Positions 35,833 through 45,550 of a stretch of 64,000 nucleotides of DNA are shown here, piece after piece. Every line of letters begins with the position of its first letter. Within the stretch, counting starts at the first letter, position 1. Source of the stretch: Mucilaginibacter geliditolerans (lineage in GTDB: Bacteria > Bacteroidota > Bacteroidia > Sphingobacteriales > Sphingobacteriaceae); the NCBI RefSeq assembly GCF_014200495.1, contig NZ_JACHBY010000007.1:248001-312000 (forward strand), written 5' to 3'. Both the position numbers and the translations under genes were made by a program. The notes below the pieces were generated by a model. That model did not search any database. It saw only the letters and a list, made by a program, of their open reading frames with translations, and was not told where the DNA came from.

Positions 35833-36756
35833 ATGAATAACCACCAGCTATTCCGTTTCCATACGATCACCGAATATCACCGCGCCGCGGGCCTGCCTAA
35901 ACCGGCACACCCGCTGATCAGCCTGGTGCATATGAACGACCTGAACAGGCCCCTGGCAGAAAGCTCATTCAGTTTAACCTATGATTTTTATTCGATCTCA
36001 CTCAAAAGGATGAAGAACGCCAAATTTAAATATGGCCAGCAGGCCAGCGATTTTGATGAAGGTGTGCTTTTCTTTATGTCGCCCGGCCAGGTCTTTGGCA
36101 TGGACATCGAAAAGGGCAGCGTAATGCACCGGCCGGAAGGCTGGATCATCCTGATCCATCCGGATTTTTTGTGGAACACCCCGCTGGCTAAAACCATTAA
36201 ACAATATGAGTTCTTCAGCTACTCGGTTTATGAGGCACTGTACTTGTCCGATAAGGAAGAAACGATGCTTACCACCATTGCGCAAAATATCGAGCAGGAG
36301 TACCATGCCAATATTGACCGGTTTAGTCAAAGCGTGATCATTGCTCAGTTAGAACTTCTACTGACCTATTCCGAAAGGTTCTATCAGCGCCAGTTCATCA
36401 CCCGCAAGATCGCCAATCATGAATTGCTTACCAGGATGGAAGACTTGCTTACTGCTTATTTTAACAGCGGTGCTCTTGTTCAAAAAGGATTACCCAGCGT
36501 TACTTACATTGCCGAAAACTTAAATATTTCACCAGGTTACCTGAGCGGACTGCTTAAATCCCTAACCGGACAGAATACCCAGCAGCATTTGCATAATAAA
36601 CTAATCGACCTGGCTAAGGAAAAACTGTCAACAACGAATCTTAGCATCAGCGAGATCGCTTATGAGTTGGGTTTTGAACACCTGCAATCCTTCAGTAAAC
36701 TCTTCAAGACAAAGACCAGCCTCTCGCCAATGGAGTTCAGGCATTCCTTCAATTAG
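35833..36756 (+). CDS. AraC-family transcriptional regulator
   Basis: The 307-residue protein has an N-terminal effector region (YGQQASDFDEGVLFFMSPGQVF) and a C-terminal AraC domain with both helix-turn-helix units (VTYIAENLNISPGYLSGLLK; SISEIAYELGFEHLQSFSKLFK) ending SPMEFRH. It lies 12 bp after the NmrA-like gene, which together with the SDR would form its operon and probable target set. Confidence 0.87.
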   Translation: MNNHQLFRFHTITEYHRAAGLPKPAHPLISLVHMNDLNRPLAESSFSLTYDFYSISLKRMKNAKFKYGQQASDFDEGVLFFMSPGQVFGMDIEKGSVMHRPEGWIILIHPDFLWNTPLAKTIKQYEFFSYSVYEALYLSDKEETMLTTIAQNIEQEYHANIDRFSQSVIIAQLELLLTYSERFYQRQFITRKIANHELLTRMEDLLTAYFNSGALVQKGLPSVTYIAENLNISPGYLSGLLKSLTGQNTQQHLHNKLIDLAKEKLSTTNLSISEIAYELGFEHLQSFSKLFKTKTSLSPMEFRHSFN

Positions 36757-36769
36757 CCTATACTAAAAG

Positions 36770-37273
36770 CTATTTTTCGATCAATGCACAATACATATTC
36801 CCTGAACGATAAGCAGAGGGTCTTTCACTGACTTTAACGATCTTATGATAACCAAGCGTCCCGAATAAAGTCTGCAATTGCTTAAAAGTGATAGGAAAGG
36901 GTACCCATGGATTGGCCCTGTCGATATCATATTCGATCATGATAAAACGGGGCGAGCCTGTAAACATCGGTTCCAGCTTCCTGATCAAAGCCGCTTTTTC
37001 CGCCACATAATGGATCGCATTGGCCATCAAAATACCATTCAGTCCTGAAAGCTTCAAATCATCCCACTCGAAATTTGCCCGCATGAAATCAACATTTGGT
37101 AAATCTAATTGCTGCTTTTCCCGGTCAACTGCGATGATATGGCTTCCAGTCGGCAGTAAAGAATTTAAAGCTTTAGTAAAAGTTCCGCTGCCGCAACCCA
37201 GATCCGCCCAGACTTGTAGTTCGTGGCCGCTTATCGCCTTTTCGATCAATGAAATAGCATCCTCATCTCTCAT
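36770..37273 (-). CDS. Class I SAM-dependent methyltransferase, short
   Basis: The 167-residue protein has motif I VWADLGCGSGTFTKALNSLL near residue 22, an acidic second strand (IIAVDREKQQL) and motif IV GILMANAIHYV. It begins very close to motif I, so it lacks the N-terminal helices of larger relatives, but the ATG is the only start in reach. The substrate is unknown. It is convergent with the AraC gene and shares the strand with the next epimerase. Confidence 0.72.
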   Translation of the reverse strand: MRDEDAISLIEKAISGHELQVWADLGCGSGTFTKALNSLLPTGSHIIAVDREKQQLDLPNVDFMRANFEWDDLKLSGLNGILMANAIHYVAEKAALIRKLEPMFTGSPRFIMIEYDIDRANPWVPFPITFKQLQTLFGTLGYHKIVKVSERPSAYRSGNMYCALIEK

Positions 37274-37295
37274 GTAAACAAGTTAACAACTTATT

Positions 37296-38156
37296 TTACA
37301 AAATATCCAAATTACGCGCCACATAATAGCTTGGTACCAATGGCCTGAAGCCGGTCCTGCTCCTGAGTTTTGAAACATCCAGTATTCCTTCAAACGGATC
37401 AGCTAATGGTCCTTCTGTTGGGTCAAAGGTATCAGCCGCCTTCCCTACAGAATCGGCAAGTTCGTATAATGTTATGGGGGCATCGTCTACCACATTGAAT
37501 ATCTCTCCGTTCAGTCCGTTGGTATTGAGAAGTAAAATTAATGCCTGGGCAACATCCAGGTGATGGACCATGTGCATTCTTGACCCGGAGTGACGTTTCA
37601 TTTTCTTCAGCAGCGGTATGATCTCTTCTATATGTGGATCTTTATCGCCATAAACAAAACCTAAACGCAGTACACGTACATCAAAGCCTGTGTTTTTATG
37701 AAGCGAAAGGAGCTCCTGCTCCGCTGCAATTTTACTGGACGAGTATGCCCTGGGGTCATTAATGTTTACTGCATCATCTTCCTTCGCAGGATGCTGGTAA
37801 CCTGAACTGTATACATTGCCGGTACTCACAAAAATAAACCTTTTTACACCTGCTGCTATTGATGCATTTGCAAGCGCTACAGTTCCCGCATGATTTGTCT
37901 TTATAATTCCTTCATTATCAGTAAAGGTCCGGAAAAGTGCAGCCAAGTGTATCACTGCATTTATACCTTCAACTGCGGGTTGCAAAGTATCTGCATTAAA
38001 TAAATCTCCAATAACAACCCTGGCGCCTAGCTCAGCCAGTGTCGATGCTTTCGCGGCATCACGCACCAGGATACTAACGTCATGGCCTTTTGCTAAAAGG
38101 CGTGGAACAAATCTGCTGCCTACCTTTCCGGTGGCACCTGTAACTAATATTTTCAT
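37296..38156 (-). CDS. NAD-dependent epimerase/dehydratase (extended SDR)
   Basis: The 286-residue protein has the extended-SDR Rossmann start [49 protein letters not shown] and the catalytic pair in [10 protein letters not shown]. It may act on a nucleotide sugar or small carbonyl substrate. It sits 22 bp upstream of the small methyltransferase on the minus strand, with an AraC gene just before it, so the three may be one unit. Confidence 0.78.
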   Translation of the reverse strand: MKILVTGATGKVGSRFVPRLLAKGHDVSILVRDAAKASTLAELGARVVIGDLFNADTLQPAVEGINAVIHLAALFRTFTDNEGIIKTNHAGTVALANASIAAGVKRFIFVSTGNVYSSGYQHPAKEDDAVNINDPRAYSSSKIAAEQELLSLHKNTGFDVRVLRLGFVYGDKDPHIEEIIPLLKKMKRHSGSRMHMVHHLDVAQALILLLNTNGLNGEIFNVVDDAPITLYELADSVGKAADTFDPTEGPLADPFEGILDVSKLRSRTGFRPLVPSYYVARNLDIL

Positions 38157-38228
38157 AGAGCAAAGTTCTCGTTAAAACCTGCATGCTGCTAACGATAATC
38201 AAACCAATAAGTATGATTTTCGAACTTT

Positions 38229-39101
38229 TTATTTTCGAAGAGATTTTGGGTTAGTGCCAGTAATCCGTTTGAAATAGTTGTTGAAATAGGTGGGATATCC
38301 GAAGCCGAGGGCATAGGCAATATCTGCCACGCTCCAGTCGGTGTGCTGCAAAAGGGCTTTTGCTTCAGCGGTAATACGCTCTGCAATGTGCACGGATGTA
38401 GGCTTGCCGGTAATTTCCTTTATGGAGCGATTAAGATAATTTACATGTACCGAAAGTCCTGCGGCAAAGTCCTGTGCGGTTCTTAGCCTGAGAGGTTCAG
38501 CACTGCGCTCTATGGGGAACTGTCTTTCCAGCAGATCCATAAATAAATGGGTGATCCTGGTGGCTGCGTTTTTGAATTGCGATACGTTTTGCGACGGCTG
38601 GATCCTCAATGCTTCGTGGATGATCAGTTCTATGCAGTTCCTGATCAGTTCGCCCTTGTAAGGATAATCACCGTTGTATACAGCCAGCATCTTTTGAAAA
38701 ATGCCGGTCATAAAGGCGGCCTGTTCACTATTGAGCGGAATTACAGGTGTGTCGCCCGTGTGGAATAAGGGAGAGTTTTTCAATACCTCTGTCCGTTCCC
38801 TTCCTGTGATAAAAGTGTCGGTAAAAATACAGGCATAGCCGGTGGTGTTTGTAGAACGGCGAACAACAGAACGAGGTACGTTGGGGTTCACGAAAAAGAG
38901 GACCGTATCATTGAGTTCTAAAATTTGATCGCCGTAACCAACAGTCATTTCACCAGTGATCAGGCCCATTTTATAAAAATCACGCCTGCCACGGGAAACT
39001 GGGATATCTACAGATACGGGCAGTTCATGCACCTTAAAACCTTTCAGTCTCAGGTCTTCCATATTTACCCCGGGGATTTCAGCTAACACATCGACGGCCA
39101 T
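38229..39101 (-). CDS. AraC-family transcriptional regulator
   Basis: The 290-residue protein has an N-terminal cupin-like segment (MTVGYGDQILELNDTVLFFVNPNVPRS by its core LNDTVLFFVNPNVP) and an AraC domain (TAQDFAAGLSVHVNYLNRSIKE; WSVADIAYALGFGYPTYFNNYFK, ending TGTNPKSLRK). It is divergent from the glycan locus at 39331, and a 27-bp palindrome lies between them. Its target could be the downstream epimerase gene or that locus. Confidence 0.87.
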   Translation of the reverse strand: MAVDVLAEIPGVNMEDLRLKGFKVHELPVSVDIPVSRGRRDFYKMGLITGEMTVGYGDQILELNDTVLFFVNPNVPRSVVRRSTNTTGYACIFTDTFITGRERTEVLKNSPLFHTGDTPVIPLNSEQAAFMTGIFQKMLAVYNGDYPYKGELIRNCIELIIHEALRIQPSQNVSQFKNAATRITHLFMDLLERQFPIERSAEPLRLRTAQDFAAGLSVHVNYLNRSIKEITGKPTSVHIAERITAEAKALLQHTDWSVADIAYALGFGYPTYFNNYFKRITGTNPKSLRK

Positions 39102-39200
39102 ACCACAAAACTAATGAAATCAAACTTTTAAAAGAATTGAATTATAACCAAAATGCTTTTTGAAGGTAAAACTATTTCGTCAATTTTATCGCACATTCCC

Positions 39201-39227
39201 AATTGCGAATACACTGTATTCGCAATT
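39201..39227. promoter_or_regulatory. 27-bp perfect palindrome in the divergent region before the GH110 gene
   Basis: Arms AATTGCGAATACA (39201-39213) and TGTATTCGCAATT (39215-39227) are exact complements around a single C. A one-base centre does not suit a terminator, so a dimeric repressor or activator site is more likely. It is 104 bp before the GH110 start. Confidence 0.55.
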
Positions 39228-39330
39228 TATTTTTGAAGATGGGGAAGTAAATAATGAGTATTTTCCCCATCCATTTTAAAGGCCTTATAAGCAAATAAGG
39301 TACCTTTAAAGTTTTTAAACAAATAAATTT

Positions 39331-41151
39331 ATGTATAAAACGATGCGGTTGAAATGCTTGTTCATTGCAGCCAGTCTTCAAGTAATGGCTATAATTCCTG
39401 CTTTTGGGCAGGAAATTATTCGGGCGGCAAACTATGGTGTGCATGCCAACAGCTTTGAAAATGCCGCCCCTGGTATCAGAAAAGCCATAGATGCCTGCAG
39501 CCGCAAACCTGGTTCGGTCTTATTGCTCCCTGGTGGCCGTATTGATATTTGGCCAGAGGATTGTGCCAGGCGCGAATTATTCATTTCTAACTGTACAGAA
39601 AATGATACCATTTCCAAAGTAAAGCACATTGCTTTTCTGCTGGAAAATTGTAACGATCTGACGATTGAAGGAAATAACACCGAGATCATACTGCATGGTA
39701 AAATGATTTCGCTGGCTATCATTAATTGTAGTAATATTAAGGTGCGGCATATCAGCTTTGATTATGAGCGGCCAACTATTTCGGAATTGACAGTGAAATC
39801 CGTAACAGCCGATGCTATTGAAACTGTTATCAATCCCAATTCTAAGTATAATATTGACAAAGGCCAGATCAGTTTTTATGGCGAGGGCTGGAAAATTAAT
39901 GCATTCCATACCGTTGTTTTCGACCCTGTAAGTGGAATGATGCGCTACGGCTCATTTCAACCCTTTCTGCAAAGCAAAGCTATAGAACAAAGCCCCTTTA
40001 ATGTGCGCTTCGAAGGGGATTTTAAGGGCAGTACTTTACATCCCGGCGATGTAATTACAGTGAGAGACCCTTATCGGGATAACTGCGGCGCTTTTATTCA
40101 TTTGAGCAAAGATGTTCAGCTTGAAGATTTAAAAATGTATTTTATGCACGGATTGGGCATTGTTTCCCAGTTTTCTCAAAATATCTCCTTGTATAAAGTA
40201 ATCGTTGCACCAAAGAAAAATAGTGGAAGGGTAATTGCCTCCTTTGCAGATTGTTTCCATTTTTCAGGTTGCAGGGGATTAATAAAGATTGATAGTTGTT
40301 TTACCTCTGGCGCTCATGACGATGCTGTTAATATACACGGCACTCATTTACAAATTATAGCTGTCAGCTCGCGTAAAATCAAAGTTCGTTTCATGCATCC
40401 GCAGACCTATGGCTTCAAGGCTTTTTTTGCAGGCGACAGCATTGCTTTTGTCAACCCCAAAACATTATTGCCCCTGGGATATGCAAAATTAACAATGGCA
40501 AAACTTATTAACCGCCGGGAGATGGAAATTAAGGTGGATAAACCCCTGCCTGCCTTTGTTACCGACAGCCTCTGCATCGAGAACCTGACATGGACGCCGG
40601 AGGTACTTATCCAAAATAGCCATTTTGAAAGAACAAATACCAGAGGGCTGCTTCTTACTACCCGCCGGAAGGTGATCGTTGAAAACAATGTGTTTTATAA
40701 AACAGGCATGAGCCCGATATTAATTGCTGATGACGCATTGAGCTGGTTTGAATCGGGATCTGTACACGATGTAACTATCCGCAATAACACTTTTGACGAA
40801 TGCGGCTACAACGATGGCAGAGGCGGAATAGTTATTGATCCTGATAATCATGAATTGCTGCCAGGTAAAATGGTTCACAGCAATATCCGTATCAACCACA
40901 ATGTTTTCAAGATGATTAACCCGTCGGTGCTTAACGCGCGTAGTGTTGACGGATTGGAATTTACAAGCAACCATATCGTTTATGCCGATTTAATCAAAAC
41001 TGAAAAAAACAAGGTTATAATAGATTTAGCGGATTGTAAAAATGTGCTGATTGAAAAAAATGATACTGATTTAGCTGAATCGCCGGTGATCAACACAAAA
41101 GGGATCGCCAAGTCAGCTATAAAAATAGATTTGAAAGTAAACCCTAAATAA
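39331..41151 (+). CDS. GH110-type alpha-1,3-galactosidase (right-handed beta-helix)
   Basis: The 606-residue protein has a signal peptide (ends IPAFGQ) and a pectate-lyase-like start (AANYGVHANSFENAAPGIRKAIDACS), followed by IDIWPEDCARRELFISN and many beta-helix turns with NVLIEKNDT-like rungs. The order and the WPEDC/ARRELFISN block fit GH110, whose members cleave terminal alpha-1,3-linked galactose, as in B-type and linear alpha-Gal epitopes. It is the first gene of the right-hand locus, 15 bp before GH95. A second ATG at 39343 is also possible. Confidence 0.75.
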   Translation: MYKTMRLKCLFIAASLQVMAIIPAFGQEIIRAANYGVHANSFENAAPGIRKAIDACSRKPGSVLLLPGGRIDIWPEDCARRELFISNCTENDTISKVKHIAFLLENCNDLTIEGNNTEIILHGKMISLAIINCSNIKVRHISFDYERPTISELTVKSVTADAIETVINPNSKYNIDKGQISFYGEGWKINAFHTVVFDPVSGMMRYGSFQPFLQSKAIEQSPFNVRFEGDFKGSTLHPGDVITVRDPYRDNCGAFIHLSKDVQLEDLKMYFMHGLGIVSQFSQNISLYKVIVAPKKNSGRVIASFADCFHFSGCRGLIKIDSCFTSGAHDDAVNIHGTHLQIIAVSSRKIKVRFMHPQTYGFKAFFAGDSIAFVNPKTLLPLGYAKLTMAKLINRREMEIKVDKPLPAFVTDSLCIENLTWTPEVLIQNSHFERTNTRGLLLTTRRKVIVENNVFYKTGMSPILIADDALSWFESGSVHDVTIRNNTFDECGYNDGRGGIVIDPDNHELLPGKMVHSNIRINHNVFKMINPSVLNARSVDGLEFTSNHIVYADLIKTEKNKVIIDLADCKNVLIEKNDTDLAESPVINTKGIAKSAIKIDLKVNPK

Positions 41152-41166
41152 TCTTATTAACCCGTA

Positions 41167-43380
41167 ATGATCAAAGTAAAATCAATATTTATAATGTGTG
41201 CGTTGCTGGCAACAACTACAGCATATGCCACAGATAGTAAACCTATTAAATTATGGTATAACCGCCCTGCCGAAAAATGGGATGCAGAAGCTTTGCCCAT
41301 AGGCAATGGCCGCATGGGGGCTATGCTGTTTGGCGGCATTAAGACTGAGCATATTCAATTTAATGAACAAAGTCTTTGGAGTGGCGACAATAATTGGGAT
41401 GGTGAATATGAAACCGGGGATCATGGCTTTGGTTCGTACCGCAATTTTGGCGAGTTTATTATAGATTTTGATCATGTTGATGTTGCTACACAATATGAGC
41501 GGTCTTTAAATATCACCACAGGTATTCATACTACTTCGTTTAAAATAGATGGGGTCAGGTTTTTTCGTGAGGCATTTGCCAGTCATCCCGACCAGATGAT
41601 TGTTTTTAAATATACCGCGAGTCAAAAAGCTGCACTATCCGGGAGCATTTCAATGACTTCTGCGCAGGGAGCAATCAGCGTAACAAATAAGAATGGGATA
41701 AGCTTTGCAGGTGAGATGCCAAATAAACTAAAGTACGCTGCAAAGTTGAACTTTGAACATGAGGGCGGTGAGGTTTCTGTTGAAGGTGATAGGTTGGTGT
41801 TTAAAAACTGTAATACGCTTATTATATACTTAGATGCACGTACTAATTATAAACCTGATTATAATGCAGGATGGCGCGGTGCTGACCCGATGCCAATAAT
41901 TGAAAAAGAAGTGCGCAATGCACAACAATTAGGGTTCCAGCAGCTGAAAACACGGCATATTAATGATATTACCCGCCTTACTGCAGCTGCCACTATTGAT
42001 ATCGGAAAAACAGCTGCTGATATAAGTGCAATGCCTACAGATGTTCGTTTAAAAAAATATGCAGCCGGTGGTAAAGATCCGGATCTGGAAGAAACCATGT
42101 TTCAGTATGGACGTTATCTCCTGGTAAGCTCGTCCCGACCGGGAGGGCTGCCCGCCAATTTACAGGGCTTATGGAATAATAGCGACACGCCGGCATGGGC
42201 CAGTGATTATCACAACAATATCAATATTCAAATGAATTATTGGGCTGCAGAGTCTACTAACTTATCTGAGTGCCATATTCCTTTGATTGATTTTATAGTT
42301 GCGGCGGAAGAGCCTTGCCGGATAGCAACACGTAAAGCATTCGGAGAAAAGACCCGGGGTTGGACGGCCCGTACCAGTCAAAGTATTTTTGGCGGAAATG
42401 GTTGGGAGTGGAATATACCAGCCAGTGCATGGTACGCGCATCATGTTTTTGAACATTGGGCCTTTACAAATGATACGGTTTATTTAAAGCGAACGGCTTA
42501 TCCAATATTAAAAGAAATTTGCCAATACTGGGAAGACAGGTTGAAACAAATGCCCGATGGAACATTGATGGTACCTAATGGATGGTCGCCCGAACATGGT
42601 CCAAGGGAAGACGGGGTTATGCACGACCAGCAACTGGTATGGGATCTCTTTCAAAATTATCTTGACGCGTCGGCAGCATTGAATATTGATCGGGATTATC
42701 AAGTGAAAGTGGCAACCATGCAAGCCCATCTTGCTCCAAATAAGATTGGCAAATGGGGGCAATTACAAGAGTGGCAGGAAGATAGAGATGATCCGGATGA
42801 TCAGCACCGTCATACATCGCACCTCTTCGCGGTTTATCCTGGTCGTCAAATCAATATGATCAAAACACCGGAGCTGGCAAAGGCTGCTATCATCTCATTG
42901 AGGAGCCGAAGTGGTAATTATGGAAAAAATATAAACACTCCTTTTACAGTAGAATCAACCGTTGGAGACAGTCGCCGTTCATGGACATGGCCATGGCGAT
43001 GCGCGCTTTGGGCCCGATTAGGAGAAGGCGAAAAAGCAGGTATGATGATCAGAGGATTACTCACCTATAATACATTGTCAAACCTTTTCACAAATCATCC
43101 TCCATTTCAGATGGATGGAAACTTTGGCATTAGCGGTGCCATGGCAGAGATGCTTTTGCAGAGTCAAAATGATGAAATACAATTATTGCCTGCTATTCCT
43201 CAAAGTTGGGCTGCTGAAGGGGCCTTTTATGGGCTTAAAGCTCGCGGGGGATTTACGGTTAATTGTAAATGGCTTAATGGCAAAGTAATCTCTTATCAAA
43301 TTTATTCAGAAAATCCCGTAAAGGTTAAGCTCCGGGTAAATGGCCAGGTTAAGGAGATTGTATCTTCTCGTTTTAAATGA
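41167..43380 (+). CDS. GH95 alpha-L-fucosidase/alpha-L-galactosidase
   Basis: The 737-residue protein has a signal peptide (ends ATTTAYA) and the GH95 start LWYNRPAEKWDAEALPIGNGRMGAM. The catalytic toroid shows WASDYHNNINIQMNYWAAE (the asparagines that activate water), the acid region GWSPEHGP, and FQMDGNFGISGAMAEMLLQS. GH95 removes alpha-1,2-linked L-fucose or L-galactose. With GH110 next to it, the two could strip a branched galactose/fucose cap. It is shorter than the usual 780-800 residues but appears complete. Confidence 0.87.
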   Translation: MIKVKSIFIMCALLATTTAYATDSKPIKLWYNRPAEKWDAEALPIGNGRMGAMLFGGIKTEHIQFNEQSLWSGDNNWDGEYETGDHGFGSYRNFGEFIIDFDHVDVATQYERSLNITTGIHTTSFKIDGVRFFREAFASHPDQMIVFKYTASQKAALSGSISMTSAQGAISVTNKNGISFAGEMPNKLKYAAKLNFEHEGGEVSVEGDRLVFKNCNTLIIYLDARTNYKPDYNAGWRGADPMPIIEKEVRNAQQLGFQQLKTRHINDITRLTAAATIDIGKTAADISAMPTDVRLKKYAAGGKDPDLEETMFQYGRYLLVSSSRPGGLPANLQGLWNNSDTPAWASDYHNNINIQMNYWAAESTNLSECHIPLIDFIVAAEEPCRIATRKAFGEKTRGWTARTSQSIFGGNGWEWNIPASAWYAHHVFEHWAFTNDTVYLKRTAYPILKEICQYWEDRLKQMPDGTLMVPNGWSPEHGPREDGVMHDQQLVWDLFQNYLDASAALNIDRDYQVKVATMQAHLAPNKIGKWGQLQEWQEDRDDPDDQHRHTSHLFAVYPGRQINMIKTPELAKAAIISLRSRSGNYGKNINTPFTVESTVGDSRRSWTWPWRCALWARLGEGEKAGMMIRGLLTYNTLSNLFTNHPPFQMDGNFGISGAMAEMLLQSQNDEIQLLPAIPQSWAAEGAFYGLKARGGFTVNCKWLNGKVISYQIYSENPVKVKLRVNGQVKEIVSSRFK

Positions 43381-43596
43381 ACATTATGAGCGGGTTGTCT
43401 TTTGAGTATAACAATATCAGGCCCTTGTACATGTTTGTGTTTAACCTATATAAATATACTAAAATATAATGAATAGAGTTTTTCTGCTTTTACCGATCAC
43501 AGGCAACGAAAGCCGGATAATAAAATGGCGATTGAGATCAAATAAATAGGTTTATATAAAACTTTCATATTAAACATACTTCGGAGGATAAATATT

Positions 43597-45309
43597 ATGA
43601 CGCATAAATATTGGGCACTCATCTTTGGAATATTCGGTGCGATAACTTGTTCATCGGCAATTGCTCAGCAGGCAAGTCAAAGTTTCTGCAATCCGCTTAA
43701 CCTGAATTACCGGTTTAGTTATGACCAGTCATCTTCCTACCGGGAGGCGGCGGATCCGGTAATACACCTGTTTAAAAACAAATATTTTCTATACGCATCT
43801 AAGTCAGGCGGCTATTGGTATTCTGATGACATGGTTAAATGGACTTTCAGATCTTCTGTAACGCTGCCAGTAGAAGATTACGCGCCCACTGTTGAAACCA
43901 TTCATGATACTGTATTTTTTATTGCCTCAACAGGGGTGTCGAAAATATTTTATAATACCGATCCTTTAATTGATAACTGGAAGGTGTATAATTCCCGGTT
44001 TCCTATTCATATGACAGATCCGGCCTTATTTAAGGATGATGATGGTCGCGTTTATTTTTACTATGGGTGTTCCGATAAGGATCCAATTCAGGGCATAGAA
44101 CTTAACCCTAAGAAGTTTCTTGATACTATAGGTAAACCAAAGATACTCATCGGGCACCATTTCAAAGACTATGGATGGGAGGAGTCTGGGGAAAAGAATG
44201 ATGGCGGAAAGGATGGATGGAATGAAGGTGCCTGGATGACAAAACATAATGGTAAATATTACCTCCAGTATGCATCGCCCGGTACTGAGGTTAAGGTATA
44301 TGGAGATGGTGTGTACGTTTCTGAAAAACCATTGGGCCCGTTTACTTATATGCCGAACAGTCCGTTTTCATCCAAGCCGGGAGGGTTTATCAATGGTGCG
44401 GGCCATGGCTGTACTTTTCAGGATAAATATGGTAATTACTGGCATGTAGCCACTATGACAATATCCGTACGGCATATGTTTGAACGCCGTATTGGGTTAT
44501 TTCCAGCTTTTTTTGATGACAAAGGCCAATTGCATTGCCTAACCAGTTTTGGTGATTACCCCATGCTGATGCCTAACCGTAAAATGAATTATGAAAAGGA
44601 AAGTCTTTTTGCCAACTGGATGTTGCTTTCTTATCATAAACCCGTAACAGCGTCTTCTGAATTGCCCGGGCACCCGGCTTCTATGGCTTGTAATGAGGAA
44701 GTTCGCAATTGGTGGAGTGCCACCACCGGGAATAGCGGCGAGTGGTTACAAATTGATTTACAAAAGTTATGTACGGTTAATGCATTACAAGTGAATTTTG
44801 CCGACGAAGCTTCCCGCTTAAAAGCCGGTAATACGGTGCGGCCTTATCAATACAGCATTTCAGCTTCGGATGATGGCATACACTGGCGTAGTATTGTTAA
44901 TAAATCAAAAAATACAGCTGACGTTACGCATGATTATATCGTATTGCCGCAAGCTGTAAAAGCCCGTTATATAAAAATCAGTAATTTGCAGGTGCCCGAC
45001 GGTGATTTTTCATTATCAGGGTTTAGAATATTTGGTAAAGGAACGGGTAAATTACCAAAAGCAGTTGCTGGCCTTTCTGTGCAAAGAGAGTCCGCCGATA
45101 CCCGCAGGGCCCGACTTGAATGGGCGCTTGTGAAAGATGCGACAGGATATATAGTTTATTACGGTATCGAAAAAAATAAGCTGTATCACTCGGTAATGGT
45201 ATATGGTGAAAACTCACTGGACTTATCTGGATTAAATAAAGATGTCCCTTACTTTTTTAGGATCGATTCGTTTAACGAAAATGGGATCGCGAAAGGGATG
45301 CAGAAGTAG
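43597..45309 (+). CDS. GH43-like enzyme with F5/8 type C and FN3 domains
   Basis: The 570-residue exported protein (signal ends SAIAQQ) has a five-bladed propeller whose three acidic positions are visible: EAADPVIH (base), MTDPALFKDDDG and WNEGAWM (acid). From about residue 345 comes a discoidin/F5-8C carbohydrate-binding domain (NWWSATTGNSGEWLQIDLQK), then a fibronectin type III-like end (TRRARLEWALVKDATGYIVYYG). GH43 relatives act on arabinose, xylose or galactose linkages, so the target is uncertain. It follows GH95 after a 216-bp gap that includes a weak GntR-like site near 43425. Confidence 0.8.
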   Translation: MTHKYWALIFGIFGAITCSSAIAQQASQSFCNPLNLNYRFSYDQSSSYREAADPVIHLFKNKYFLYASKSGGYWYSDDMVKWTFRSSVTLPVEDYAPTVETIHDTVFFIASTGVSKIFYNTDPLIDNWKVYNSRFPIHMTDPALFKDDDGRVYFYYGCSDKDPIQGIELNPKKFLDTIGKPKILIGHHFKDYGWEESGEKNDGGKDGWNEGAWMTKHNGKYYLQYASPGTEVKVYGDGVYVSEKPLGPFTYMPNSPFSSKPGGFINGAGHGCTFQDKYGNYWHVATMTISVRHMFERRIGLFPAFFDDKGQLHCLTSFGDYPMLMPNRKMNYEKESLFANWMLLSYHKPVTASSELPGHPASMACNEEVRNWWSATTGNSGEWLQIDLQKLCTVNALQVNFADEASRLKAGNTVRPYQYSISASDDGIHWRSIVNKSKNTADVTHDYIVLPQAVKARYIKISNLQVPDGDFSLSGFRIFGKGTGKLPKAVAGLSVQRESADTRRARLEWALVKDATGYIVYYGIEKNKLYHSVMVYGENSLDLSGLNKDVPYFFRIDSFNENGIAKGMQK

Positions 45310-45489
45310 GGGCATGCTCCAATTGGTCAAGACAGATCGAGCAACATAGCCTTTTCGATTTATCCATCATATATGAAAGCATTTGGCCTCCCAACAGCGC
45401 TAATGTTGTAAAAGCTTGCAATAAGGCTCAAAAGTTTATTACTAAAAAACCATGTTTAATTTAAATTTTGATTTTAAATTTATGTTATT

Positions 45490-45501
45490 ATGTTTGTACA
45501 T
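45490..45501. promoter_or_regulatory. GntR-type operator before the first GH38 gene
   Basis: ATGTTTGTACAT is an inverted repeat ATGT...ACAT, inside a wider dyad TATGTTA (45481-45487) / TAACATA (45504-45510). The same 12-mer recurs at 56623-56634 beside the gntR gene. It is 50 bp before the GH38 start codon. Confidence 0.6.
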
Positions 45502-45550
45502 ACTAACATAAAATAGCCAATCCATAAATGGTATTTAAACCTAATACACC

